Positions 46,660 to 55,338 of a stretch of DNA of 64,000 nucleotides are shown in pieces. The position numbers and the translations under genes were made by a program. The notes beneath the pieces are model-generated. The model saw nothing but the letters and a program-made list of their open reading frames with translations, had not been told where the DNA came from and did not search any database. The stretch is from Oscillatoriaceae cyanobacterium M7585_C2015_266 (GTDB lineage: Bacteria > Cyanobacteriota > Cyanobacteriia > Cyanobacteriales > Oscillatoriaceae). The stretch lies in assembly GCA_015295835.1 (NCBI GenBank), contig DVEG01000004.1, positions 1 to 64,000 on the forward strand, written 5' to 3'. Each line of letters opens with the position of its first letter. The stretch's first letter is position 1.

Positions 46660-48042
46660 TCAAGGAATAAACTCAAGAGCGAGTCTGAGTTGAATCGAGG
46701 CGGGCTGCCAATCTCCCTCGCAAGTAAGCCACTCTATATTGGTACCTTTGATAAAATGTTCTATTTCTGGTATTATTGATATAATCTGTCGTTTCAGCTT
46801 TTTCAAGAGGGTGTGGGCTGGTATTGCTTCTTGTAATAGGCGAATTGATGAGGATTGCACGATCGCAGTCGGAGCAATTATCTCAATATTTTTAGACATA
46901 TTTTTATATACTTTTTCTCCGCTGCTTAAATCCCAATTTAAATTTAATTCTTTTGCTTCTAATCTGAGAATATTTTTACAGCGCAGGGTGCCGATTTTCC
47001 AATTTTGTTGCTGTTGTAAAACCTTTGCTTCTACGCCGCCGGTTAGTTGCATTATTTCATATGAACTGCTGACAATCTGCCACAACATTCTCTGCATTAT
47101 TTCTTGCCATTGCCATTGTTTTTTTTGCTGTTCGGCCTGTATGTCTGCTAGACTGCACGCTGCTGCTATTATTTGGTTAATTTTCTTATTGGCAGCATTT
47201 TTTGTAACTATTAATTTTTCATAAACTAAACTTTGATAGTTTTTTTCTAAAAATTCTGAATCATTAAATATGATGTAAGTTTTTTCTTGAAATTCTGTAT
47301 TTGCAACTGGGCTAATTTTATTATTTTTTATATCTATAAATTCAAAAGCAAGTGTTATTTTTACGGAGGCCTTTTTCCAATTGCTACATGGTTTAAGTAT
47401 TTCTACGTATGTGGTTTCTAGAAAGATGCTAATTTCTGGGCTGGCGGCGAGAATTTGTTCGCGCAACTGCTGTATATACTGTTTAGCTGTGATTGGTTCA
47501 AATTTCGAAAATATCTGAATAGTTGCTTCTTCTGGCAAGGGTTTTTTTAAAGGCTGTAGGGTGGCAATATCAATTGATAAGCGCTCGTCTCCTGTATCAA
47601 TTTCTAAAATAACTGCTAGCCGTAGTGTGCCGCTTTTTGCTTCTGTTTGCGGCAGACAGCATCGGGCTTTTACTCCTGTGAGCAGTTGCATGATTTCTTG
47701 AGAGCTTTTGACTAAATACCAGAGCAGTTTTGGAATTAAATCTTCGATTAATATATATTGAGATTTTTTGATTTTTTTTGTGCTGTTTATTTCTATATTA
47801 TCGTTTTGCCAAGCATCTAAAACTTCGCAGGCTTCTTCGGCAACATAAGGGGCTAAATTTTCTGGAGTTGGTGGTAAATGTTGGTGCCATCCCCCATGCG
47901 GCGAGCGTATTTCTGTGATAATTGCTATCAACCGCTGCATAGCTTCTATAGTGCGTTTGCTTACTGAAAATTGGGTAGTTGTGATGGGGTTGATTATTGC
48001 TGGCTGATTCAGTCTAAGGATAGTTTTACTGATGACATTCAT
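46660..48042 (-). CDS. Protein with MazG-like N-terminus and duplicated C-terminal halves
   Basis: This 460-residue protein has an N-terminal segment (about 35-80) resembling MazG nucleotide pyrophosphohydrolases: IAIITEIRSPHGGWHQHLPP then YVAEEACEVLDAW, which keeps the EExxE...D metal pattern. The conserved CPWD of MazG is replaced by GWHQH. The rest consists of two homologous halves (about 98-240 and 312-460), aligned by LLWYLVKSSQEIMQLLTGVK and MLWQIVSSSYEIMQLTGGVE. No other domain is recognised. It overlaps the 3' end of the kinase gene by 17 bases, so the two are translationally linked. Confidence 0.7.
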   Translation of the reverse strand: MNVISKTILRLNQPAIINPITTTQFSVSKRTIEAMQRLIAIITEIRSPHGGWHQHLPPTPENLAPYVAEEACEVLDAWQNDNIEINSTKKIKKSQYILIEDLIPKLLWYLVKSSQEIMQLLTGVKARCCLPQTEAKSGTLRLAVILEIDTGDERLSIDIATLQPLKKPLPEEATIQIFSKFEPITAKQYIQQLREQILAASPEISIFLETTYVEILKPCSNWKKASVKITLAFEFIDIKNNKISPVANTEFQEKTYIIFNDSEFLEKNYQSLVYEKLIVTKNAANKKINQIIAAACSLADIQAEQQKKQWQWQEIMQRMLWQIVSSSYEIMQLTGGVEAKVLQQQQNWKIGTLRCKNILRLEAKELNLNWDLSSGEKVYKNMSKNIEIIAPTAIVQSSSIRLLQEAIPAHTLLKKLKRQIISIIPEIEHFIKGTNIEWLTCEGDWQPASIQLRLALEFIP

Positions 48043-49852
48043 TCTCTTTTTCTGTTTTTAATTTTATGCAGTATAAATAGCTCTGCTCGTTTTGACAAGT
48101 AGCGATCGCTATATTATTTTTTTTCCACCCAGTAACTGCCAGGATATTTTTTGGCACTTTTAGTATTTGCGCTCGCCCTTGGTTGTCATAAAAAATTATC
48201 TTACCTTGCCGTGAAGCAACAAAGTACTCATCTCCAAAAACCCCCCAGCACTCTGGCTCTATTTCTAAAGGAATCCGTGTAATTTGCCAAGGTTTTAACT
48301 GTATGCGCAAAGCCGCAGTTGAATCAGAGTTAATCCCGAATAGAGTATAATCTTCATTACTTAACACTAAAAAGCGATGATTCTTGTCATGCCGGAATTG
48401 CACTGGCAAATGGGAGACAATTATTTCTTGCCCCCGGCGTGTATATATTTTAAAACGGCTTTCATGGTTTGTGGGTATATTCCAAATAGCCAGTAAGTGG
48501 CGCTCGTCTAGGAAAATCAATTCTGGAAGCGTCGCTTCTGAAAAGCGACAATGATATACACGGGGTGCGGCTGTAGTATTTTGTAATCCTGACAAGGAAT
48601 AGAAATAGAGATTTCCTATACTAGCGACGGCTAACCACTTACTTTGTGGAGAGACGGTAGCAGTAAATGGTTGCGAGATATGCAAAAGCTTATGTATCTG
48701 ATACCGACTAATTCCTATCCAGTAAATTTGCTCCTGCGTCAATACCAGACAACCCTGTGGGCGCGCCTGTAAGGTTAGTACTTTTTCTGATTTTTCTAAT
48801 AATCTTACTCTGCCAAGACATTTGTGAGGCGCTTTCCAGACTATTATTTGATTTTCTGCTACTCCGTAAAGTGTCTCCTCACAGGAGGCAAGCTGATTTA
48901 AGGGATATGGTACTATTTTGCGGTAGGATTCAGGTAAGGGCTTGAGACGAATTGGCTTAGCAGATGGTTTCCAAGGTAGACGGCGCTTGCTATATTGTTT
49001 CACTAAGGGAGCTTCTGCTGCCTGTCTGATAGCAGCTGCCATTTCTGCAGCACTGCCAAATCGCCGCGCTGGCAGTTTTTCCAGAGACTTTTGCCCTATT
49101 GCTCGTAGTGGCTCTGGTATGTCTTCTGGCAGTAGTTTCCGCTCATTCATGTGCGCCCACATTAATTTGCTGGGAATTCCTTTAAAGGGGCGCTCGCCTA
49201 CTATCATTTCGTATAAAATAATTCCTACTGCATATATGTCAGAGGCTGGGGAATATAGCCCATAAAATTGCTCGGGAGCCATGTATCCCGGCGAACCCAT
49301 TATTGTATCTGCTTTGGAGCTTGAAGTTTTTTTGCTTTGTAGAAATTCTAGAGCAATTCCAAAGTCAGACAGTCGGGGTATCCAGCCGTCACTCCCTAAT
49401 GTCAGGAGGATATTTTCTGGTTTGATATCGCAGTGAACTATTCCTCTCTGGTGTAAAGATTCCAAACCTGCTAAAATACCTATGATTAATTTTAAGGCTT
49501 CTGCTAGTCTTAAGGAACCGTTTTGCTCTAACAGGTTACGCAGGGTTCCGCCTTCGCAGTAGTCCATTACTAGGTACCGACTGGTGTCGGTATGTTCTAA
49601 AGTATAACAGGTAACGATGTTGGGGTGCTCTTGGATAATTGCTGAGCCGAGTTCTCGCAGAAATTTTTTTGTGGGTGCTTTGTCGTGACTAAGTTCTTTG
49701 AGAGCGACGATTTCGCCTGTTTGGCGATTGACTGCGCAAAAAACTCTGCCAAATTGGCCAATGCCAATTAGGGCTAAAATCCGGTATTTGGACTTTGGCG
49801 CGGTGCTCTGACGCGATCGCAAGAGATATTTCTCTGATTCTTTTTGGTTCAT
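48026..49852 (-). CDS. SpkG-like Ser/Thr protein kinase
   Basis: This 608-residue protein has an N-terminal Hanks-type kinase (about 22-285). All catalytic elements are present: GIGQFGRVF, the Lys in IVALKELS, HCDIKPENIL, SDFGIALEF and GSPGYMAPEQ. The C-terminal about 300 residues form a beta-rich, propeller-like region without WD40 signatures and without a membrane helix. Its neighbourhood with V4R, ferredoxin and phycobilisome-like genes is that of SpkG (Slr0152) in the Synechocystis slr0144-slr0152 cluster, so it is probably the SpkG counterpart. It leads a minus-strand operon and is divergent from the ferredoxin gene. Confidence 0.88.
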   Translation of the reverse strand: MNQKESEKYLLRSRQSTAPKSKYRILALIGIGQFGRVFCAVNRQTGEIVALKELSHDKAPTKKFLRELGSAIIQEHPNIVTCYTLEHTDTSRYLVMDYCEGGTLRNLLEQNGSLRLAEALKLIIGILAGLESLHQRGIVHCDIKPENILLTLGSDGWIPRLSDFGIALEFLQSKKTSSSKADTIMGSPGYMAPEQFYGLYSPASDIYAVGIILYEMIVGERPFKGIPSKLMWAHMNERKLLPEDIPEPLRAIGQKSLEKLPARRFGSAAEMAAAIRQAAEAPLVKQYSKRRLPWKPSAKPIRLKPLPESYRKIVPYPLNQLASCEETLYGVAENQIIVWKAPHKCLGRVRLLEKSEKVLTLQARPQGCLVLTQEQIYWIGISRYQIHKLLHISQPFTATVSPQSKWLAVASIGNLYFYSLSGLQNTTAAPRVYHCRFSEATLPELIFLDERHLLAIWNIPTNHESRFKIYTRRGQEIIVSHLPVQFRHDKNHRFLVLSNEDYTLFGINSDSTAALRIQLKPWQITRIPLEIEPECWGVFGDEYFVASRQGKIIFYDNQGRAQILKVPKNILAVTGWKKNNIAIATCQNEQSYLYCIKLKTEKENECHQ

Positions 49853-50114
49853 ATTTTTTATAAGAGGATAAGTGTCTCACTTTGGTTATATATAAAAGTA
49901 GCGATCGCCAGCCTTCCGCCCGCTTTTTCTCTACCTAAATTATCAAGATTCTTGTTTTCTTTGTGTCGTTAATTTTTTTAAAATCTATTAATAGCGACCA
50001 GCAGGCTATTAACCACCAGTGACTTTATCTAGCGAGAAACAAATACCTGATATAAATATAAAGTACACAGGTTACCTGTTAGAATAAGATTGTCAACAGA
50101 GCAATAACAAAAAA

Positions 50115-50597
50115 ATGGTTAAAATCATTAGACTAGACCCTATTGCCTGGGAGGCAGCAGTTAAAACCAATACTAATATCCTATCTGCCCTAATCGCCAA
50201 TGAACTGCATGTCTTAAAAGAATGCGGGGGTAGGGGTATGTGTGCTACCTGTCACGTTTATATCAAACAGGGCATGAATGCTCTCTCTCCAATTAGTCGG
50301 CGAGAGGAAAGAACTTTAGCTGTGATTACTACTGCCAAGTCTAATTCTCGCTTAGCATGTCAGGCGAGGGTGCTGGATGAAGGGGTGGTGGTAGAGCTGC
50401 CGGCAGGGATGTACATTAACGCTATTCAAGATATAGAAGCGCTAATAGGTCGTCGTGCGGAACAAGATTTACTGCATCCAATTACTGGCCAAGTTGTGGT
50501 AGAAGCTGGAAAGTTGATTACTCGCTCTGTGATTAAGCAGCTTGAAGAAACTCGCTTTCAAGTCGGACAGTATCTGGCTCAAACTACAGATGCTTGA
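50115..50597 (+). CDS. [2Fe-2S] ferredoxin
   Basis: This 160-residue protein has an N-terminal plant/bacterial-type ferredoxin domain. The cluster ligands are visible as ECGGRGMCATCH (C-x5-C-x2-C) and the fourth Cys in RLACQARV. The C-terminal 55 residues are an extension (LEQ-like region ending FQVGQYLAQTTDA) with no known fold. It is divergent from the SpkG-like gene and 59 bases upstream of a phycobiliprotein-fold gene on the same strand. The Pap cluster of Synechocystis also contains ferredoxin genes, so a redox role in photosystem assembly is likely. Confidence 0.88.
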   Translation: MVKIIRLDPIAWEAAVKTNTNILSALIANELHVLKECGGRGMCATCHVYIKQGMNALSPISRREERTLAVITTAKSNSRLACQARVLDEGVVVELPAGMYINAIQDIEALIGRRAEQDLLHPITGQVVVEAGKLITRSVIKQLEETRFQVGQYLAQTTDA

Positions 50598-50656
50598 GGC
50601 GGATAAGCTATACAATTTCTTTTAATAACTTCAATTTATAATCAAAAGTTAAGTAA

Positions 50657-51139
50657 ATGTTAAGTCAACTAGCCCACCTGAGCGCCAAAGCTGATGGTCG
50701 CTATGCCACGGCTTACGAGCTGCAATTTTTAAAAAACTATTTTAAGTCTTTTAATTTACGTTTAAGTGCTTACGAAAAAATTAAAGCGTCTGAAGCGGAA
50801 ATTATCCGGAAAGTACAAGCTAAAATTCTATCAATTAATCCTAATTTATTTTGTAATGGTTCTGAAGACGCTACTTTAAAATGGCGGTTGGATACGGTGA
50901 GAGTTTTGCGGCAAACAGCGGCTGCTTTGCTCATCGATGATGCTGAGCGATTGCGCAACCGATTTATTGTCTGGTTTAAAACAGTATTGCGGGCGTTAAA
51001 TGTGGAAGAAAGCGCCGACATTACCTATAAATTAATGCTAGAAACTGTATCAGAGTATTTGACACCTGAGGAAGCGGCGCTATTTCGTCCGCTTTGGGAA
51101 CTCAACCGCCTTGATATTGAAAAAAATAATTCAAATTAA
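50657..51139 (+). CDS. Phycobiliprotein-fold protein without bilin cysteine (2 of 3)
   Basis: This 160-residue protein shows the phycobilisome globin pattern ADGRYATAYELQFLKNYFKS and TPEEAALFRPLWE near the end. The bilin site reads VLRQ (Val83-Gln86) in place of CLRD. It shares a plus-strand operon with the ferredoxin. Its stop codon is directly adjacent to the stop of the convergent V4R gene, with no base between, so the two operons are packed end to end. Confidence 0.78.
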   Translation: MLSQLAHLSAKADGRYATAYELQFLKNYFKSFNLRLSAYEKIKASEAEIIRKVQAKILSINPNLFCNGSEDATLKWRLDTVRVLRQTAAALLIDDAERLRNRFIVWFKTVLRALNVEESADITYKLMLETVSEYLTPEEAALFRPLWELNRLDIEKNNSN

Positions 51140-51805
51140 CTATTTACTACATAATTTTTCCATAATACTCTGATGGTCTTGTTTTTCGGCAACCCATGAT
51201 TCTACAGGTTTGAGGCGCTCATTCAATCCGATTATAAACCGATTGCAATCAGCTCCTAAAGATTCACAGGTAGTTTGTACACAGCCGAGCTCTCGCCCTG
51301 TGAGCTGGCTGAAAAAAGCACTCAATATTCCGGCTTCTAAAAAGCATGAGGGGCACTTACCTTTTGGAGCTTTGGCGGCGAAGGGAGAATTAGTGATTTT
51401 TATTTCTAAAAAACCATGCTGGTAATAAGTATGATCTAGTTCAAAGATCCCCCATCCTAGACATTTCCAGCACTGTTGTAAACATTGGATAAATTCTATC
51501 ATCTCCATTTCGGCTACAGGCTGGCCATAGTATTCGCTCACTTCTTCGCAAAAACGGATGTAGAAATTTTTTCCCCACCAGCGACCGCAGTTAAATAATA
51601 CTAAGCCTGCAGCTGAGCCGGTTTCTTGTTCAAGTCCGGTATAAATTGCTTCAATTAAAGTATCTGGCAAAGCCAGAAAGCGATCGCCCCGGCGATTTTC
51701 TAACAAACCGAGTTCTAAATCTCCTCGAATATAAGAACCAGGGGCAAAGTAATTACCGGGTAGGCGTTTAGAATCTAGCAGTTCGGCAATTGAAATCTTG
51801 CTCAT
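51140..51805 (-). CDS. V4R-domain protein (first)
   Basis: This 221-residue protein ends in a V4R (4-vinyl reductase) domain, recognised by GILSAFFSQLTGRELGCVQ and the cysteine pattern CVQTTCESLGADC followed by RFIIG. V4R domains bind small hydrophobic ligands and occur in the bacteriochlorophyll protein BchJ and in Slr0144/Slr0147 of the Synechocystis Pap operon, needed for efficient photosystem II assembly. A tetrapyrrole ligand is a reasonable guess. It is the last gene of the four-gene minus-strand operon 51140-53324, 17 bases after the preceding stop. Confidence 0.85.
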   Translation of the reverse strand: MSKISIAELLDSKRLPGNYFAPGSYIRGDLELGLLENRRGDRFLALPDTLIEAIYTGLEQETGSAAGLVLFNCGRWWGKNFYIRFCEEVSEYYGQPVAEMEMIEFIQCLQQCWKCLGWGIFELDHTYYQHGFLEIKITNSPFAAKAPKGKCPSCFLEAGILSAFFSQLTGRELGCVQTTCESLGADCNRFIIGLNERLKPVESWVAEKQDHQSIMEKLCSK

Positions 51806-51822
51806 TTTTCCCTATCAATTTT

Positions 51823-52290
51823 TTAACTATTTGCTTCCAAGAGAGTAGAGCGTGCTTGTTCTAAAAAAGGTTGCAATAGTGCTAAAGCCTGCGGAGAGAG
51901 TAATTCTTTTAGGCGCTCCTGTAGGAATTCGTAAACTTTCGCCTCAATTTCTGTAGTTTGGTGCGTTTGCACCAGTCCTTTTAGCCAGTCTAGTAGGTGT
52001 CGTTGTAAGTATTCTCGGTCATTTAATAGCATAGCCATTGCGCAGTAGCGTAATACCATCAACCAGTGTTTTAATACTTTTTCTAATATTTCCTTTTCAG
52101 TTTGGGGAAAAGCTATTACTAGCTTATCTGCTACGGGTTGAAAAATTTCTATTTCTTTATCGCGCAAAGATTCGTATACTTTTAAGCTTTGGGCGATTAA
52201 TATAGCGTACTGCTTGAAAGATTCTATTTCTTCTGGTTTCAAGTAGCGGTTTTCTGCCTCTTCTATTAAGGCTTCTATTTTGGGATGCAT
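51823..52290 (-). CDS. Phycobiliprotein-fold protein without bilin cysteine (3 of 3)
   Basis: This 155-residue protein has the family start EAENRYLKPEEIESFKQYA. The bilin position reads VLRY (Val79-Tyr82), as in the protein at 45195. A Cys follows Tyr directly (RYCAMAM), but this is not the canonical attachment residue. The protein sits between the two V4R genes of the operon, with gaps of 33 and 17 bases. Confidence 0.78.
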   Translation of the reverse strand: MHPKIEALIEEAENRYLKPEEIESFKQYAILIAQSLKVYESLRDKEIEIFQPVADKLVIAFPQTEKEILEKVLKHWLMVLRYCAMAMLLNDREYLQRHLLDWLKGLVQTHQTTEIEAKVYEFLQERLKELLSPQALALLQPFLEQARSTLLEANS

Positions 52291-52323
52291 AATTATCAGT
52301 TTTTAATTTTCCATTTACTATTT

Positions 52324-52596
52324 TTAAAATAAATCCATAAAATCTGCTAGGGTTGTTTCTTTCGGTTCTTGGAGTGCCTCCAATGGTGGGGTGGAGGGTG
52401 GTTTGGGTAGAGAGCCTACGGTGGGTTTTCCTTCCCAAGGAAGCGCCTGAAAGAATTTTGCTACTGATACAGTTAAAGGTATAGGTTGACTGGAGGCGGG
52501 TAGCCAGTCGGGGAGTGTCAGAGTTTGACCAAACCAGTTGCACTGGTTGAAAAATTCTGCAACGGAGAGTTTTAACCAAGAAGTATCGGTGTTCAT
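52324..52596 (-). CDS. 90-residue protein with repeated SVAEFF-W-G motif
   Basis: This small soluble protein contains two copies of a short motif: WLKLSVAEFFNQCNWFGQ near the start and LTVSVAKFFQALPWEGK in the middle. A third, partial copy at the end reads TLADFMDLF. The linker regions are Pro-rich. Its start codon overlaps the stop of the preceding V4R gene (ATGA), so it is translationally coupled. The repeated short motifs suggest a flexible adaptor that binds several copies of one partner, for example the V4R or phycobiliprotein-fold proteins. It takes the place of slr0145-type small genes in the Pap cluster; homology is not proven. Confidence 0.78.
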   Translation of the reverse strand: MNTDTSWLKLSVAEFFNQCNWFGQTLTLPDWLPASSQPIPLTVSVAKFFQALPWEGKPTVGSLPKPPSTPPLEALQEPKETTLADFMDLF

Positions 52597-53324
52597 TTTA
52601 GTCGCTCCCCATCTTGCAGACGTTTTTGGATATCGCGGGCTGTGGCACCTTCATTGAGCCAGAAGGCGGCGGCATCGATGCGATCTTTGTTTCCCAGTAG
52701 AAATTTGCAGTAGGTTTCTCCCATTGAATAGCATTGGATTTCGATGCAGCTGAGAGGTTTTTTGACTAGAGATGTGAAGAAGCCAGAAAATAATCCAGCA
52801 TAAAGGAAACAGACTGGTTTGCCGACGTCGCCTAGGGTGCGAGCTACGGCGGAATCGAAGAGATTGATAAAGATAAATCCTTGCTTGCGATCGCTCATAT
52901 CTACTTCCCAGCGTCCCCATCCTTGAGCTGTAAATGGCCACCACCAAGTTTCTAATAGAAACATTAAATTAGAATTGTATATATCGCGTTCAAATTCTTT
53001 TTCAAACCATTCTCTAAAAATGATCGCGTCTTTGCTTCCCCATTGACAGCCGATTGTGTACATTATCACTGCTGAAGCGTTGCCTACTTCTTCTTCTAAT
53101 CCTTCTTGCAGCCCGATGATAAAATCTTCGGCAGCGAATATATTACGGTTCTCGTTCCAGTCGGAAATTGTACCAATTTCTGGTTGAAACTGAAAAAAAT
53201 CTTCAAATCGATAGTGGTTGTGTTTTTTAGGGTGCTTTTTTTTCAGTAAGTGGGTTTGGCCTGCTTTCTGGTTTGCAGGTGCAGCAGTTGTGATAGCTGA
53301 TTCCCTGTTGCTTGCGATCGCCAT
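52593..53324 (-). CDS. V4R-domain protein (second)
   Basis: This 243-residue protein has a polar N-terminal 30 residues and a C-terminal V4R domain with AGLFSGFFTSLVKKPLSCIE and the cysteines of CIEIQCYSMGETYCKF. It is related to the V4R protein at 51140 and, by position, to Slr0147/Slr0144. As first gene of the minus-strand operon it is divergent from the caspase-like gene across 238 bases. A strong TCTCC-containing upstream stretch (GGAGAG on the minus strand, about 8 bases before ATG) gives a good ribosome site. Confidence 0.86.
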   Translation of the reverse strand: MAIASNRESAITTAAPANQKAGQTHLLKKKHPKKHNHYRFEDFFQFQPEIGTISDWNENRNIFAAEDFIIGLQEGLEEEVGNASAVIMYTIGCQWGSKDAIIFREWFEKEFERDIYNSNLMFLLETWWWPFTAQGWGRWEVDMSDRKQGFIFINLFDSAVARTLGDVGKPVCFLYAGLFSGFFTSLVKKPLSCIEIQCYSMGETYCKFLLGNKDRIDAAAFWLNEGATARDIQKRLQDGERLK

Positions 53325-53562
53325 TGATTGAACTCTCCTTCCTAGGATAATTGACTCTTTTTGCTGAGAAGTTTGTTATTTCTAGTTTATGCTACTTATA
53401 AGCAGACACGCAAATTACTCTATAATATTTTATTAAAAAATATGAGAGCGAAAATTAAAGAATTATTAAAGCGGTGGCATTGCTCAGAGGGAAACTAGCT
53501 GTCGAGAGTTTCATAAAATATGTTAAATTTTCGACACGAGAGCGACACCGAAGGGGGGAGGT

Positions 53563-55329
53563 ATGGTAGGAAATCAGGCTTGCATCGCTATAGGCATCAA
53601 TCAATATCAGTTTTTCCAACCCCTATCTTATGCCCAACAAGACGCGCAAGCGCTACAAAATTTCCTGGTGGGTGAAGTAGGATTGCCGCCGGAGCGATGC
53701 CTACTGTTAACAGACAGCTCGCCGTCAGTGGGAGGGCACTCAACCTATCCAAATCGGGAAACAATAGAAGAATGGGTAAAGAAATTCTGCCAGAGACTAG
53801 GAGCGGGGGATATACTCTGGCTATTTTGGTGTGGTTATGGGGTAAGGGAAAATGGGGAAGAATACCTGATGCCCCAGGAAGGGAATCCGAAAGATGTAGC
53901 GGCTTCTGGAATAGCGGCGCGCTCGCTACTAAAAATTCTCAAATCTGCGCAAGAGGGGGTTAATCCACCTCTAAAACTACTACTGTTGTTGGACATAAAC
54001 CGTAGCGGGGAAATAGGAACAGAAATAGCAGCGCTCGCTAAAAAACTAAAAATTCCCACCATTCTTTCCTGCCTTCCAGATCAATTTTCAAGAGAAAGCG
54101 GGGTTTTGCGTCACGGCTTATTTACAGCAGCTCTATTAGAATGCCTGCGCTACAGTCGGTGTGTGACTATAAAAGACTTGATTTGCTATTTGAGCCAGCG
54201 CTTGCCACAATTGAGTGAACATCTCTGGCTGCCACCGCAAGAGCCTCTGGTTGCTGTTAACCCTCCGGAAAATATGCAGCAATTGATTTGGCAGCCGAAA
54301 GAAAATGGGGCAATTGTAAATCGCGAGTTATTGGTCCTCAGTAGCACAGGCAGGGCTAATGGTAATGCGGTTTATAATTATGATAACTATAAAAACGGTA
54401 GTAGTAGCAGAGGACAAAAGAATGGCCAACTGATAAAGGGGAAAAATGAAATAAGCAGTCAATCTCTAATCCCGTTATCTGTTGATACGGATAAGGGTAA
54501 AGATTGGCAAACGAAAGCAGCTATAAAACAACAATACTTGTTAATGTGGAGTGGCGTAGCGGTGGTGATGTTTGTGCTGGGGGCGCTCGCTAGTCGCTGG
54601 CTCTTCAGTAGTAACTATTCTCAAGATTTCCAACCAGTAACTCCAGTAACTCCAGAAGTGGCGCAATCATCACCCACTGCCAGAGTTCAGTCAGAATCAG
54701 AAGCAGTGGAAAAGCAGCAGCAGCAGTCTAGTCAATTGCTCCTCGACAAGGCGACTCTGGCAATTCTACCTTTACAAGCGTCTCAGTTTGCTTCTGCGAT
54801 CGCGATTGCTCGTCAAATTTCTGCAAACGATCCTCTCTATCCACAAGCGCAGGAAAATATTGATCGCTGGGGCAGTATAATTCTGGATATTGCTAAGGCT
54901 AGAGCTAAACAGGGGAATTTCGCAGGGGCGCTCGCTGCTGCTCAATTGGTGCCAAAAGATCGGTTGGTTTTGGCAGAGAAAGCTAAACAACTTATTGCAC
55001 AGTGGCAGAAAGAAGCCGCTCTCCAACAAGCTAATCAGAATTTAATACAAGCTGCTTCTCTGTTGGCACGTAGAAAACAGCTCACTTCTTATGTGCAAGC
55101 AATCGCCTCTCTTAGCTCTATTAAACCTGGGCAACCGAAGTATACTGATGCTCAGCAGCTAATTGCCCAGTGGAGCCAGGCTATCCTTGATATTGCTAAG
55201 GCTAGGGCTGCTCGTCGTCAGTTTAATGCGGCGATTGCTGCTGCAGAAATGGTGCCTGCTTTTGCGCCGGTTTATGCAGAGGCTGAGCAACTTATCGCCC
55301 AGTGGCAGCAGCGGCGAAGGCGTTATTGA
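53563..55329 (+). CDS. Pseudo-orthocaspase with membrane helix and helical repeats
   Basis: This 588-residue protein has a strong ribosome site (GGGGGGAGG). Residues 1-215 form a caspase p20-like domain starting ACIAIGINQYQF. The catalytic His of SGHG is Tyr92 (WCGYGVRENGEEYLMP) and the catalytic Cys of DxCxSG is Asn146 (DINRSGE), so the peptidase is inactive by sequence. A membrane helix lies at about 329-348 (GVAVVMFVLGALASRWLF). After it come three TPR-like helical repeats (AIAIARQISANDPLYPQAQ, GALAAAQLVPKDRLVLAEKA, AIAAAEMVPAFAPVYAEAEQ). The position next to the V4R operon suggests a role with that system; published work on bacterial pseudo-orthocaspases has also suggested a link to photosynthesis. 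Confidence 0.88.
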   Translation: MVGNQACIAIGINQYQFFQPLSYAQQDAQALQNFLVGEVGLPPERCLLLTDSSPSVGGHSTYPNRETIEEWVKKFCQRLGAGDILWLFWCGYGVRENGEEYLMPQEGNPKDVAASGIAARSLLKILKSAQEGVNPPLKLLLLLDINRSGEIGTEIAALAKKLKIPTILSCLPDQFSRESGVLRHGLFTAALLECLRYSRCVTIKDLICYLSQRLPQLSEHLWLPPQEPLVAVNPPENMQQLIWQPKENGAIVNRELLVLSSTGRANGNAVYNYDNYKNGSSSRGQKNGQLIKGKNEISSQSLIPLSVDTDKGKDWQTKAAIKQQYLLMWSGVAVVMFVLGALASRWLFSSNYSQDFQPVTPVTPEVAQSSPTARVQSESEAVEKQQQQSSQLLLDKATLAILPLQASQFASAIAIARQISANDPLYPQAQENIDRWGSIILDIAKARAKQGNFAGALAAAQLVPKDRLVLAEKAKQLIAQWQKEAALQQANQNLIQAASLLARRKQLTSYVQAIASLSSIKPGQPKYTDAQQLIAQWSQAILDIAKARAARRQFNAAIAAAEMVPAFAPVYAEAEQLIAQWQQRRRRY

Positions 55330-55338
55330 AGCGAGCGC

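Noticed and set aside
53500-53536. TGTCGA...TCGACA inverted pair before the caspase-like gene as operator
   Set aside because: Arms are only six bases with a 25-base AT-rich spacer, not clearly above chance.
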